64,000 nt of DNA from CAYXTW01 sp964452645 (GCA_964452645.1 CAYVMO010000002.1:62001-126000); one strand, 5' to 3'. Shown: positions 17,392 through 25,232, counted from the first letter of the stretch. Notes: generated from the letters alone by a model not told the origin. Made by a program: numbers and translations.

Positions 17392-18252
17392 TTACATGTT
17401 CTCAACTTGTTTTTTTAAACGGCATTTCTCGTTTTCAAGAAATTTATCATAAGCGCGTTTTTCATATCTTACATACATCTTCAGACGCTTGGTCATCTCA
17501 TCGAAATCAACTTCATGACCGTCGAAATCGGGGCCGTCGACACAGGCAAATCGCGTTCTGCCGCCGACCGTCACGCGGCAGGCACCGCACATCCCCGTCC
17601 CATCGACCATAATCGGATTCAAACTGACAAATGTTTTTATTTTTGGCTTGCGGGTCGTGTTGACGACCGCTTTCATCATCGGTACTGGTCCAATGGCCAT
17701 AACGAAATCGACTTCATTCCCGTCATCAAGCAACTTCTGAAGAACCGTCGTCACAAAACCGTGAGTACCGTACGAACCGTCATCAGTCGAAATTAAAAGT
17801 CGATCCGAAGCTTCAGACAGTTCTTTTTCATAAATAAGAAGGTCTTTGGTTCTTGCCCCGATTATTGTCGTGACATGATTGCCGGCCTCTTTCAGCGCCT
17901 GTGCGATCGGATAAATCGGCGGAATACCGACCCCACCCCCAATACAAATGCAATTGCCGAATTTCTCGATATGGGTCGGTACACCCAACGGCCCGACGAC
18001 ATCGGAAAAGGAATCTCCGACTTTCATTCGATTCATGGATGCCGAGGTTTTTCCCACTTCCTGAATCACGACGGTTAAAATCCCATTTTCCTTATCCAAT
18101 CCGCCAATTGACATCGGTACTCGTTCACCAGTCTCATTTTCTCTGAGAATCACAAACTGCCCGGCTTTGGCTTTTTCAACTAAATGCGGCACCTCGATTT
18201 TAAATTGATGAACTTTTTCGCAAAGTTCTTTTTTGGCGAGAATCTTATTCAA
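17392..18252 (-). CDS. nfnA: NfnA-type ferredoxin-NADP reductase subunit
   Basis: 286 residues, related to the PyrK/dihydroorotate dehydrogenase electron-transfer subunit. The FAD domain is N-terminal (PMSIGGLD around residue 50), then an NAD-binding part (CIGGGVGIPPIYPIA), and the C-terminal 2Fe-2S segment GTGMCGACRVTVGG followed by RFACVDGPDF, with three visible cysteines. In characterised Nfn proteins an acidic residue completes the cluster; an Asp just before GTGMC is in a suitable place, but that is inference. The nfnB start is 22 bp downstream on the same strand. Confidence 0.88.
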   Translation of the reverse strand: MNKILAKKELCEKVHQFKIEVPHLVEKAKAGQFVILRENETGERVPMSIGGLDKENGILTVVIQEVGKTSASMNRMKVGDSFSDVVGPLGVPTHIEKFGNCICIGGGVGIPPIYPIAQALKEAGNHVTTIIGARTKDLLIYEKELSEASDRLLISTDDGSYGTHGFVTTVLQKLLDDGNEVDFVMAIGPVPMMKAVVNTTRKPKIKTFVSLNPIMVDGTGMCGACRVTVGGRTRFACVDGPDFDGHEVDFDEMTKRLKMYVRYEKRAYDKFLENEKCRLKKQVENM

Positions 18253-18269
18253 CTCTCCTCCGGATTTAT

Positions 18270-19487
18270 TCAGGCATTTATTTTTTGCGATTTTTCCACT
18301 ATGTTCAGAGTATCCCTGGCGATGACTAGCTCCTCGTTAGTCGGTATGACAAAAACTATAACTTTCGATTTTTGTGATGATATTTCGGTTTCTTTTGCAC
18401 GCGCGCTTTCATTTTTTCCGGGATCGAGTTCAATGCCAAGAAATTGAAGACCTTCGCAGGTCAACTGCCGGATGATTGGAGAATTTTCCCCGATGCCGGC
18501 GGTAAAAACAAGCGCATTCAGTCCGCCCATAGCGGCTGTGTAAGCGCCGATATATTTCTTCAGTCGGTAGCAGTATATATCCCTTGCCAGGGCAGCATGC
18601 CGATCACCCTCATCCGCGGCCATATTGATCTCGCGCATATCGGAGGAAATCCCGGAAATACCGCTTAAACCGGAATGTTTATTAAGCAATGTATTAGCTT
18701 CATGGAGGGATAATTCTTCTCGTCCCATAATATGTAAAATAACAGCCGGATCAAGATCGCCGGACCGAGTGCCCATCAAAAGGCCTTCCAGCGGTGTGAA
18801 ACCCATCGATGTATCGACCGAGACGCCTTTATCGATGGCGGTAATAGAGGCGCCATTACCGAGATGACAGGTAATAATTTTCAAGTCGGTGATCGGTCTG
18901 CCGAATAGAACAGCCGCTCTTTCGGACACGTATTGATGCGATGGCCCGTGAAAACCGTAACGCCGGATTCCATATTTTTTATACATAACGTAGGGTAAAC
19001 CATAGATATATGCCTTGGGCGGCATGCGATGATGAAAAGCGGTGTCAAAGACCGCCACCTGCGGGACATCCGGCAAGTTTTTCAGACAAGCGATTATGCC
19101 GGTGAGATTGTGCGGATTATGAAGCGGCGCCAGATCGATCAGTTTGCGTATCTCTTTGTTTATTTCGTCAGTGATCAAAGCCGATTCGGAAAATAGCTCG
19201 CCGCCGTGAACAACCCGATGTCCGACCGCGTGGATTTCCGATTTATCCTTTATGACGCCGTACTCGGGGGACATCAGTGTTTCAATTACATATTGAATGG
19301 CAATAATATGATCCAGGATTTCGCCGGTAATCTTGATTTCATCGCCATCCTGCCGTTTATGTGTCAGAACGGCCCCGGACATACCGATCCGGGATACGAC
19401 GCCGCTGGCGACGGCCGCGTTTATAGTCATATCAAAAAATTGATACTTAACCGATGATGAACCGCAATTTATTACCAGAATATTCAT
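18270..19487 (-). CDS. ackA: Acetate kinase
   Basis: 405 residues, normal length. It makes ATP from acetyl phosphate, or the reverse. Seen: NCGSSSVKYQF at the N-terminus, GHRVVHGG, AVFDTAFHH, the HLGNGASITAI nucleotide loop, and TAGIGENSP near the C-terminus. No phosphotransacetylase gene is in the window. It overlaps the upstream 3-hydroxyacyl-CoA dehydrogenase by 4 bp and is followed 17 bp later by nfnA, so all four genes are likely one minus-strand operon. Confidence 0.95.
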   Translation of the reverse strand: MNILVINCGSSSVKYQFFDMTINAAVASGVVSRIGMSGAVLTHKRQDGDEIKITGEILDHIIAIQYVIETLMSPEYGVIKDKSEIHAVGHRVVHGGELFSESALITDEINKEIRKLIDLAPLHNPHNLTGIIACLKNLPDVPQVAVFDTAFHHRMPPKAYIYGLPYVMYKKYGIRRYGFHGPSHQYVSERAAVLFGRPITDLKIITCHLGNGASITAIDKGVSVDTSMGFTPLEGLLMGTRSGDLDPAVILHIMGREELSLHEANTLLNKHSGLSGISGISSDMREINMAADEGDRHAALARDIYCYRLKKYIGAYTAAMGGLNALVFTAGIGENSPIIRQLTCEGLQFLGIELDPGKNESARAKETEISSQKSKVIVFVIPTNEELVIARDTLNIVEKSQKINA

Positions 19488-20398
19488 GGCTGCATCAGTT
19501 GACTTTTTTCCACGAAAGGTGTTTTACCGGGAATACGATTACCGTCGTGATCATATTTAAAAAATCCCTGTCGCGTCTTTACACCCAGATAACCGGCACG
19601 GACCATTTTTCTCAGCAGGGGACAGGGATTGTACTTATGTTCGGAAAGTTTGTCCAGGAGGTTTTCCATCCACGACATAACGACATCCAGACCCATTTGA
19701 TCGGCCAGCGCCAGCGGACCCATATTGAAACCATAACCGAGTTTTATGGCGGTATCGATATGTTCGGCCGAAGCAACACCCTCCATCAAAACATGCATGG
19801 CCTCGTTAAGAAGCGGGATAATTACGCGGGTGGTGATATAACCGGGATATTCAAAAACTTCGACCGGCGTTTTGCCGAGCAAATCGGCGACCTCGCAGGC
19901 CATGGCGTACGTTTCATCCGACGTTTTCATGCCGCGGACAATCTCGACAACCGGGATTCTGGGAACCGGGTGGAGAAAATGCATACCAATAATTCGGTCC
20001 TGGCGATTCGTTACCGAGGCCAGCTCGGTGATTGAGATGGTCGATGTGTTGGTTATGAATATTGTTTCGGCCGGGCAGAGATCGTCGAGTTTTTGGAAAA
20101 GCTCTTTTTTATAGCGCAATTTTTCGGGAATGGACTCGAAAATCAATTTGGCCATTTTGGCCACCTGAAGATCGGTCGAGGGAATGATTCGCGATAAAAT
20201 CGCTTTCTTATCGGCTTTGGTCAAACCCCATTTGTCAATCTCGCGATCGATATTTTCGCCGATTCGTTCGATTCCTCTTTCAGCCAGACGGGCCGTCCTA
20301 TCGAGCAAAATAACCTCGGTTCCGGTGGTAGCGATACCCTCGGCAATTCCCTGTCCCATTGACCCGGCCCCGATAATTAATATTTTCTCCAGCGCCAT
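19484..20398 (-). CDS. 3-hydroxyacyl-CoA dehydrogenase family protein with altered active site
   Basis: About 304 residues from the ATG at 20398, which has an AGAAGTAAAG ribosome site; the frame is open 48 bp further. The fold is clear: IIGAGSMGQGIAEG for NAD, TNTSTISITELA, GMHFLHPVP, MGPLALADQMGLD. Aligned to the human enzyme by spacing, Ser119, His140 and Glu152 match the catalytic Ser137, His158 and Glu170, but Asn161 is His143 and Asn208 is Thr190. The enzyme may act on an unusual substrate or use a variant site. Such S/T variants may occur in sister subfamilies, so loss of activity should not be assumed. Operon with ackA, nfnA and nfnB. Confidence 0.87.
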   Translation of the reverse strand: MALEKILIIGAGSMGQGIAEGIATTGTEVILLDRTARLAERGIERIGENIDREIDKWGLTKADKKAILSRIIPSTDLQVAKMAKLIFESIPEKLRYKKELFQKLDDLCPAETIFITNTSTISITELASVTNRQDRIIGMHFLHPVPRIPVVEIVRGMKTSDETYAMACEVADLLGKTPVEVFEYPGYITTRVIIPLLNEAMHVLMEGVASAEHIDTAIKLGYGFNMGPLALADQMGLDVVMSWMENLLDKLSEHKYNPCPLLRKMVRAGYLGVKTRQGFFKYDHDGNRIPGKTPFVEKSQLMQP

Positions 20399-20739
20399 AA
20401 CTTTACTTCTTTTCAGCCGACAAATATGTCCGGCATAGAGTGCCAATATATATTTTTACACCCCTGTCGCAAGTTATTTTTGGTCAATTAATCGATATAC
20501 AGATACCAGCTTTCTTACTTATAAGGGCTGTATGAACCCGGATTTCCCAGATAAATCTGTACAGCGGGATTGAGATGCGTTATTATATGGCGTATGGAAA
20601 GGATTTGACGGACTTTTAATCATCGTAAGTGGGAGAACCCAATGAGTAGGGTACAAAGTTGGTATTGGTGCTTGCTGAGCAGTGCACCCGATTCGCATAT
20701 TTTGCTGATAATGGCATCAGCAGAGTTGATCGCATAATA
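20399..20739. other. Intergenic region without a supported gene
   Basis: About 340 bp between two minus-strand genes. No convincing reading frame. A 7-bp perfect inverted repeat TGCTGAT/ATCAGCA at 20703-20709 and 20716-20722 could fold but has no U tract on either strand. GCTGTA/TACAGC is a second, weaker inverted pair around 20527-20565. I see no promoter consensus strong enough to call. Confidence 0.5.
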
Positions 20740-21306
20740 TCATTTTAGTGCGCGAACATACTCAGTCACCTCGCCAAAGGCCTCGTTTGGCATGGCATAT
20801 TCAATTATGAAACTCTGTAGCTGTTTGGATGCTGCGGTAAGGATGAAGCTATCGTCTATTTTTTCATGGGCAACAGCGCCCGGGTTATTTTTCAGGAACT
20901 TCTCCAGCCATTCCGGCTCTATCGCCGTCAGTTTCAAAATCGGGTCGATTTTTTCAACGTAAATAAATGAGTGCAGGAGAAGAAAATGCTCCTTATAAGC
21001 GTCATTCCAATTGATTTTCTCCTCGGCCGGGAAAAGATCGAGAAACATATTATCGCCCAGTTTGAGCAGATGAACTATAAAATGACCGGCCCAACCATTC
21101 TCATCAATATAAACAAGCTTATACGATTTTTCCTCGGATTCGGTAAATTTCAATATCTCACCTGATTTTGCCTCAATCCATGTTCCGATGAGAGTCGAGT
21201 CTGAAATTATTGTGTCATCGGTATATAATGGGTGTATCGTTGTTGTAAGACAACCGCCTCCCAGTAAGATTACCGCCGTGCAAAAAATGATGATTACATT
21301 TTTCAT
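20740..21306 (-). CDS. Predicted lipoprotein of unknown function
   Basis: 188 residues. Lys at position 2, a hydrophobic stretch IIIFCTAVILLGGG and then Cys19 make a type II (lipoprotein) signal peptide, so the mature protein should be lipid-anchored in the inner or outer membrane. The rest is a mixed alpha/beta sequence rich in acidic residues with no motif I recognise. GGAGGAAAAC lies upstream of the ATG. It is isolated: the genes on both sides are separated by more than 130 bp. The family is not identified. Confidence 0.72.
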   Translation of the reverse strand: MKNVIIIFCTAVILLGGGCLTTTIHPLYTDDTIISDSTLIGTWIEAKSGEILKFTESEEKSYKLVYIDENGWAGHFIVHLLKLGDNMFLDLFPAEEKINWNDAYKEHFLLLHSFIYVEKIDPILKLTAIEPEWLEKFLKNNPGAVAHEKIDDSFILTAASKQLQSFIIEYAMPNEAFGEVTEYVRALK

Positions 21307-21438
21307 CGTTTTCCTCCATAAGGTTATTATTTAACACAAAGCCTTAAAAACGAAAATTCCGAATTATTTATTTTGTTGTCAATCAGAATCTCAGGGACAG
21401 ACTAAATCCGGGCCCCCGAGGTACAGATAAACGGTTGT

Positions 21439-21852
21439 ATGAAAGAATTTAAACACATTAATGCGACTCTATCTCTTAAAAAATATTTTGATTTTGATAT
21501 CGATACGAGTTATACCGAAAATGATATCGATACGACCTTTGAACTTCTCAAAATAGTCGGTGATTCTGTCGGCCGATGTATTTATGATAGTTTGGTTCCC
21601 GGGTATTACATGGCAATTGCCGGAGGCTGGCCACATACTAAACAATGGGATCAGGATACGGTTAAATACGTAATCGCGTCCATAGATAAAGCCTGCGGAC
21701 CTGTTAGAATTGTCAATATACGTATAGGGGCGGATTCGACCTCTATATTGGAAGTGGATCTTCCGGCTGGTGAACGCGGTTGGGATAATTATGACTATTA
21801 TTACAAAAAGACAATATTGTGGGACGGCAACATTAAGGCTAATAATTGGTAA
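21439..21852 (+). CDS. Hypothetical protein, 137 residues
   Basis: Starts at ATG 21439 with no good ribosome site close by. The sequence is rich in Asp, Tyr and Thr, with DFDIDTSYTENDIDTTFEL early and an aromatic C-terminal end (WDNYDYYYKK). No signal peptide, no membrane segment and no motif I recognise. It stands alone, 102 bp before the left inverted repeat of the IS1595-type transposon, and is outside that element. Composition looks native rather than AT-rich like the element. It may be a small cytosolic protein; it could also be a remnant. Confidence 0.55.
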   Translation: MKEFKHINATLSLKKYFDFDIDTSYTENDIDTTFELLKIVGDSVGRCIYDSLVPGYYMAIAGGWPHTKQWDQDTVKYVIASIDKACGPVRIVNIRIGADSTSILEVDLPAGERGWDNYDYYYKKTILWDGNIKANNW

Positions 21853-21954
21853 GAAAGGTTATTACAGAAATAGATACTTTTATAACTGCCGGATTATTTT
21901 TTCGATTACCGAAAATTCCATTTGATTACCTTTGTCTTAATTCATATAATAAAA

Positions 21955-21981
21955 TTAGGCAATTATATATTTAACAAACCC
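21955..21981 (+). repeat. Left terminal inverted repeat of the IS1595-type element
   Basis: Begins TTAGGCAATTATATA and ends ACAAACCC. It differs from the reverse complement of the right end only at two transitions (positions 16 and 19 of 27). Confidence 0.88.
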
Positions 21982-22059
21982 TTACTTTAAATTTAAAAAA
22001 CATACTTGCGATATTAGATTATTTTAATATCTTTATTCTATCAATTAAAGGAGGAATCT

Positions 22060-22668
22060 ATGATAAAAATCCATGTAATCTCTATTCTTTTTCTACTTAG
22101 CTCATTTGTCTTTGGGCAAGACATTGATAGCTCCAAAATTGATAGCACAAGCACAAGTGAATTCAATTTTCGGAAAACTCATTGGGGTATGACAATTAAC
22201 GAAGTCAAAGCAACAGAAGATTCAGAACCAGCAGATGAAACAGATAAATATCTTTTATATGAAAATCAATTAGTTGCCAATCTAAAGACCAGTATAGGCT
22301 ATCGTTTTTCATCTGGAAAACTTGTTATTGCAAAATATATCTTTGAAGAAGACTATGCCAATGCAAAATCATACAAATTATCTTATGATAGACTTAACGA
22401 TGTTTTGTCAGAAAAATATGGCCCACCAAATAGACATGAAGAAGTCTGGTTAGACCCACTTTTTAAAGATGCCCCTGACCAGATTGGAACTGCAATTGCG
22501 TTAGGTGATGTCATTCTCTTTTCAATTTGGAATTTAGGAGATACTAATATTGCACACGGGGTTGACTGCGAAAATAAGAGAATTAGACATATTATAGAGT
22601 ATTCAAGCACCACACTTGAGCCTCTGTTAGAAAAAGAAAATAAAGATCAAAATAACGCGGATTTTTAG
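22060..22668 (+). CDS. Passenger: secreted or periplasmic hypothetical protein
   Basis: 202 residues. A signal peptide is clear (VISILFLLSSFVFGQ, cut near Gln20). The mature part starts Ser/Thr/Asp-rich and then has FRKTHWGMTINEVKATE, a pattern (aromatic, WG, then EVK) seen in short secreted proteins of unknown function that read W-G-x-x-x-x-E-V. A GGAGG site lies 10 bp before the ATG. It starts about 80 bp inside the left inverted repeat and points toward the PIN cassette, with which it is convergent. It is AT-rich like the other genes in the element, so it has probably travelled with it. Function unknown. Confidence 0.75.
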   Translation: MIKIHVISILFLLSSFVFGQDIDSSKIDSTSTSEFNFRKTHWGMTINEVKATEDSEPADETDKYLLYENQLVANLKTSIGYRFSSGKLVIAKYIFEEDYANAKSYKLSYDRLNDVLSEKYGPPNRHEEVWLDPLFKDAPDQIGTAIALGDVILFSIWNLGDTNIAHGVDCENKRIRHIIEYSSTTLEPLLEKENKDQNNADF

Positions 22669-22713
22669 CCCGCAAGTATCTATTAAATTGTCAAAGAACA
22701 GTTAACCAAATAT

Positions 22714-22818
22714 CTATTTGGTCTTTTTATCTTTTTTCTTTTTAGGCTTTGGCTTGACCTTTAAAATGGCCTTAAGAAAAGTATCGAATAATTCTTTTTT
22801 CTTTGAATCTTTAGACAT
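22714..22818 (-). CDS. Passenger: 34-residue Lys-rich peptide overlapping the PIN gene
   Basis: A short frame starting at ATG 22818 and ending with TAG at 22714-22716. Its start overlaps the last 8 bp of the PIN gene (ATGTCTAA), the arrangement expected for translational coupling; no separate ribosome site is seen. The peptide is about 40 percent Lys, with KKK near both ends and a short hydrophobic middle (LFDTFLKAIL). The first gene of the cassette also starts with a Lys-rich segment. It could bind nucleic acid or the PIN protein. Short length means it could be chance, but the exact overlap favours a real gene. Confidence 0.5.
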   Translation of the reverse strand: MSKDSKKKELFDTFLKAILKVKPKPKKKKDKKTK

Positions 22819-23404
22819 AAGGTGGCCACTCATCATCTTTAATTAATGGTTTCATATAAAAACGTCCAATTTTTGTTGAGGGGCTCTCAATCGATAATTG
22901 ATATTTTCCATCCATAATCTTTTTAGATAGAGGAACAAGAGCAATCCCTTTTTTATTACTCTTTTTATCAAATGTATAAAAAATATCTGCCTTACCAATA
23001 ATAGCTGTTGCCAAATGAACTGCATCAGGTATTGATAAGGTAGGTTTAACTGTAACTTTTTTACCAGCTTTTCGCAATTCTCTCTGTTCATCCCCTTTTT
23101 CCTTATAATAGGTTCTCAATTCTTGAGTCAAAAGCCATATTTTATCATCAGTCGGCATTGGGGGAAAAACTGATTTCCATTCAAGTATCTCATCAAATTT
23201 TTTTGGTGCAAAATCATTAGATGAGGTTATCAGAATTTCTGCACGGGTTAATGCTGAAGTAATCATCAAATATTCATTATTATATAATTCATTCACTAAT
23301 TTCTTTAGGCCTTCTACTTCCCATGTAGGTCTCTTTTCGCGATTAATATAGGCCAGAAAGATACAAGTATCCCAATATACTATTCTTATTTTAGAAGTAG
23401 TCAC
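22811..23404 (-). CDS. Passenger: PIN-domain protein (putative ribonuclease/toxin)
   Basis: 197 residues. PIN domains are Mg-dependent ribonucleases, often toxins of VapBC-type modules. The four acidic positions can be followed: Asp in YWDTCIF near residue 12, Glu in RAEIL near 60, Asp in IPDAVHLATA near 123, and Asp in FYTFDKK near 140. About 40 residues follow the core as an extra C-terminal segment. The start is GTG at 23404, inside the last codons of the preceding gene (14-bp overlap), with AGGCGGG just before it. The overlap suggests the preceding protein is a partner or antitoxin, but that protein is not a standard VapB. Confidence 0.8.
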   Translation of the reverse strand: MTTSKIRIVYWDTCIFLAYINREKRPTWEVEGLKKLVNELYNNEYLMITSALTRAEILITSSNDFAPKKFDEILEWKSVFPPMPTDDKIWLLTQELRTYYKEKGDEQRELRKAGKKVTVKPTLSIPDAVHLATAIIGKADIFYTFDKKSNKKGIALVPLSKKIMDGKYQLSIESPSTKIGRFYMKPLIKDDEWPPYV

Positions 23405-23771
23405 CCCGCCTCATCAATGAAATATATTGTTCAGACCTCAAACCTCCAGTATCAAAAAAACCAGTTGGGGCATGTATTAAAGTCTTTTCAATTCCAAGAT
23501 TTCTTTTAACAAGGGCTATCATTTTAACCTCACATAAATAGGGAATATTTTCCCCACCTCGATAATAAAATTTGCCCGTTACATCAATTTCATCAGAAAG
23601 CACATTCATAACTAATCCAAGCCAAAGACGCAACTCAAACTCACATTTTATTTTCAAATCACCGTGATAAGAACACAAATAAAAATATGGTTTTTCCGCA
23701 CTTATATCAATCGTTTTTACAACTCCGCGCTGTGTTTCTTTTTTTACTTTATCCTTCTTATCCTTTTTCAT
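23391..23771 (-). CDS. Passenger: small beta-rich protein upstream of the PIN gene
   Basis: About 126 residues from ATG 23771, with TAGGTG at 23779-23784 as ribosome site; a GTG three codons earlier is possible. The first 14 residues are Lys/Asp-rich, the next 75 look like beta strands (GVVKTIDIS, IKCEFEL, DEIDVTGKFYY, YLCEVKMIALV), and the end is FDTGGLRSEQYISLM. Small beta-rich proteins of this look often precede PIN genes, where an antitoxin role is suspected. It starts 13 bp after the transposase stop and overlaps the PIN start, so all of these are probably on one transcript. No DNA-binding motif is seen. Confidence 0.68.
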   Translation of the reverse strand: MKKDKKDKVKKETQRGVVKTIDISAEKPYFYLCSYHGDLKIKCEFELRLWLGLVMNVLSDEIDVTGKFYYRGGENIPYLCEVKMIALVKRNLGIEKTLIHAPTGFFDTGGLRSEQYISLMRRGDYF

Positions 23772-23783
23772 TTTGTTCACCTA

Positions 23784-24701
23784 TCAAGTTTTTATCAATG
23801 AGTCCCGATACAATAATCGCTTTCCGTCAATACCCTTTAAAGCTATTTCCGTTCTTTCACTATCCGTTAATTTACGATTATTATACTTAAAATCAAACTC
23901 ACCAATATATCTTTTTAAATGTTGAGCACCAACATGATGGTACGTTCCGATCAGACCTCTTTTTAAAATACTAAAAAATCCCTCAATTGTATTGGTATGA
24001 ATTCTGCCTCGAACATATTCGCCGGTGCTATGTTTAACTGTTTGGTGACTGGCAAATTCATTACCTAATTGAGAATATGCTCTAAAATCATCGGTCATTA
24101 TTTCGGTATCTTGTTTTATTTGCTGGTGCATTATCGGGCCTAATGTTCCGGCAGTTACGGTCGGAACGTGAAAAGACCTAACCTGTCCGCCACGTTCAAC
24201 TAAAGAAAAAATCTTTTCTTTATGGCCCCAACCACGACTAAATTTGGACTTCTTTTTGTTATTGCCCCAAAAAGTTTCGTCAACCTCAACAACCTTGCCT
24301 TTACCACCAAGTTGATTTATAAAAACAGGGTCTTTCATAGCTTCACGGATTCTATGAGTCATAAACCAAGCAGTCTTATAAGTTACTTTGATAATCCGAT
24401 GTAATTGGTGACTACTGATACCCTTTTTAGAGGAAGACATTAAATAAACAGCAACCAACCACTTATTTAGAGGAATATGGCTTCGCTCAAAAAGAGTTCC
24501 AACAGTAACTGTAAACTGCTCGCGGCAAGCTCCGCATTTATATAAGCCTTCCCGATGGGCTTTGCCCTTTAGTGTATAAACATTTTCTATATTACCACAA
24601 TGGGGACAAACCGGGCCATCAGGCCAACGTAATCTTTCAAGATATTTCCGAGCTTCGTCTTTATCCTGAAACTCTGGGGTAAATAAACTTAAGTCCTTCA
24701 T
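23784..24701 (-). CDS. IS1595-family (ISXO2-like) transposase
   Basis: 305 residues, normal for the family. The N-terminus has a zinc-ribbon (CPHCGNIENV then CGACREQF), followed by a helix-turn-helix-like stretch (SSHQLHRIIKVTYKTAWFM), then the DDE-type core: VEVDETFWG, IMTDDFRAY and HTNTIEGFFSILKRG (the family carries Asn/Glu here). The C-terminal YNNRKLTDSERTEIAL motif is also typical. A double GGAGAT ribosome site lies before the ATG. The frame is intact, so the element could be active. It is the first gene in from the right inverted repeat and is followed 13 bp on by a passenger gene. Confidence 0.94.
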   Translation of the reverse strand: MKDLSLFTPEFQDKDEARKYLERLRWPDGPVCPHCGNIENVYTLKGKAHREGLYKCGACREQFTVTVGTLFERSHIPLNKWLVAVYLMSSSKKGISSHQLHRIIKVTYKTAWFMTHRIREAMKDPVFINQLGGKGKVVEVDETFWGNNKKKSKFSRGWGHKEKIFSLVERGGQVRSFHVPTVTAGTLGPIMHQQIKQDTEIMTDDFRAYSQLGNEFASHQTVKHSTGEYVRGRIHTNTIEGFFSILKRGLIGTYHHVGAQHLKRYIGEFDFKYNNRKLTDSERTEIALKGIDGKRLLYRDSLIKT

Positions 24702-24752
24702 TTTATTATCTCCTTTAATCTCCTTTCTACGCTAAATATAATAAATTGTTTT

Positions 24753-24779
24753 GGGTTTGTCAAGTATATAATTGCCTAA
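24753..24779 (-). repeat. Right terminal inverted repeat of the IS1595-type element
   Basis: Begins GGGTTTGTCAAG and ends ATTGCCTAA on the plus strand. It sits about 50 bp upstream of the transposase start, the usual place, and contains TTGTCAA, so it may also carry the -35 element (TTGACAA on the minus strand) of the transposase promoter. Confidence 0.88.
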
Positions 24780-24818
24780 AATTAATAAACATTAGAGTCT
24801 GAATATCAGAGTGCGAGT

Positions 24819-25193
24819 ATGGGATTGTTCGATAAAATATTTAACAAGACACCGAAACCGGGGAAGCCGCAACCGGTTACCGATGAGACCTTCGGGGACG
24901 AAGTACTTTCTTCGGATTTGCCGGTAGTTGTCGATTTCTGGTCCAGGACCTGCCCGCCCTGTCAGGTTATGGGTGGTTTATTAAACGAACTTGGGCCTGA
25001 GTACATCGGGAAATTGAAAATTTTTAAGATGAACGTGGATGAAAACCGGCAAATGCCCGGGCGATTTCAAATCCGTAGTATACCCACCTTGATTTTATTT
25101 TATAAGGGGCGTCCCGTGGATACGATTGTCGGATTAATGCCGCTGATTCCTTTAAGAAATAAGCTCGATAGTCTTGTCAGGCGGGCGTCATAA
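24819..25193 (+). CDS. Thioredoxin-fold protein with CPPC active site
   Basis: 124 residues. The core is a thioredoxin fold: VVVDFWSRTCPPCQVM with the redox pair Cys45 and Cys48, and the cis-proline loop RSIPTLILF. The canonical WCGPC is replaced by TCPPC, which in other thioredoxins shifts the redox potential. The first 20 residues (GLFDKIFNKTPKPGKPQP) are an extra charged leader without a signal peptide, so the protein is probably cytosolic. Its start lies just outside the right end of the transposon. Confidence 0.9.
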   Translation: MGLFDKIFNKTPKPGKPQPVTDETFGDEVLSSDLPVVVDFWSRTCPPCQVMGGLLNELGPEYIGKLKIFKMNVDENRQMPGRFQIRSIPTLILFYKGRPVDTIVGLMPLIPLRNKLDSLVRRAS

Positions 25194-25232
25194 AGACAGT
25201 TAAAAACTTAAAGAATCTCGAAAAAGAAGTAA

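Larger units (their letters stand above)
21955..24779. mobile_element. IS1595-family transposon with five genes besides its ends
   Basis: About 2.8 kb bounded by 27-bp inverted repeats (21955-21981 and 24753-24779, 25 of 27 identical). Inside are a plus-strand signal-peptide protein just within the left end and, from the right end inward on the minus strand, an ISXO2-like transposase, a 126-residue protein, a PIN-domain protein and a 34-residue Lys-rich peptide. A 6-bp direct repeat AAAATT (21951-21956, 24778-24783) flanks the AGGC...GCCT core; an exact 8-bp duplication, as expected for this family, is not found, so the precise ends are uncertain. The interior is more AT-rich than the flanks. 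Confidence 0.86.

Noticed and set aside
20703..20722. Terminator hairpin for the lipoprotein gene
   Set aside because: Good 7-bp stem but no U tract on either strand.
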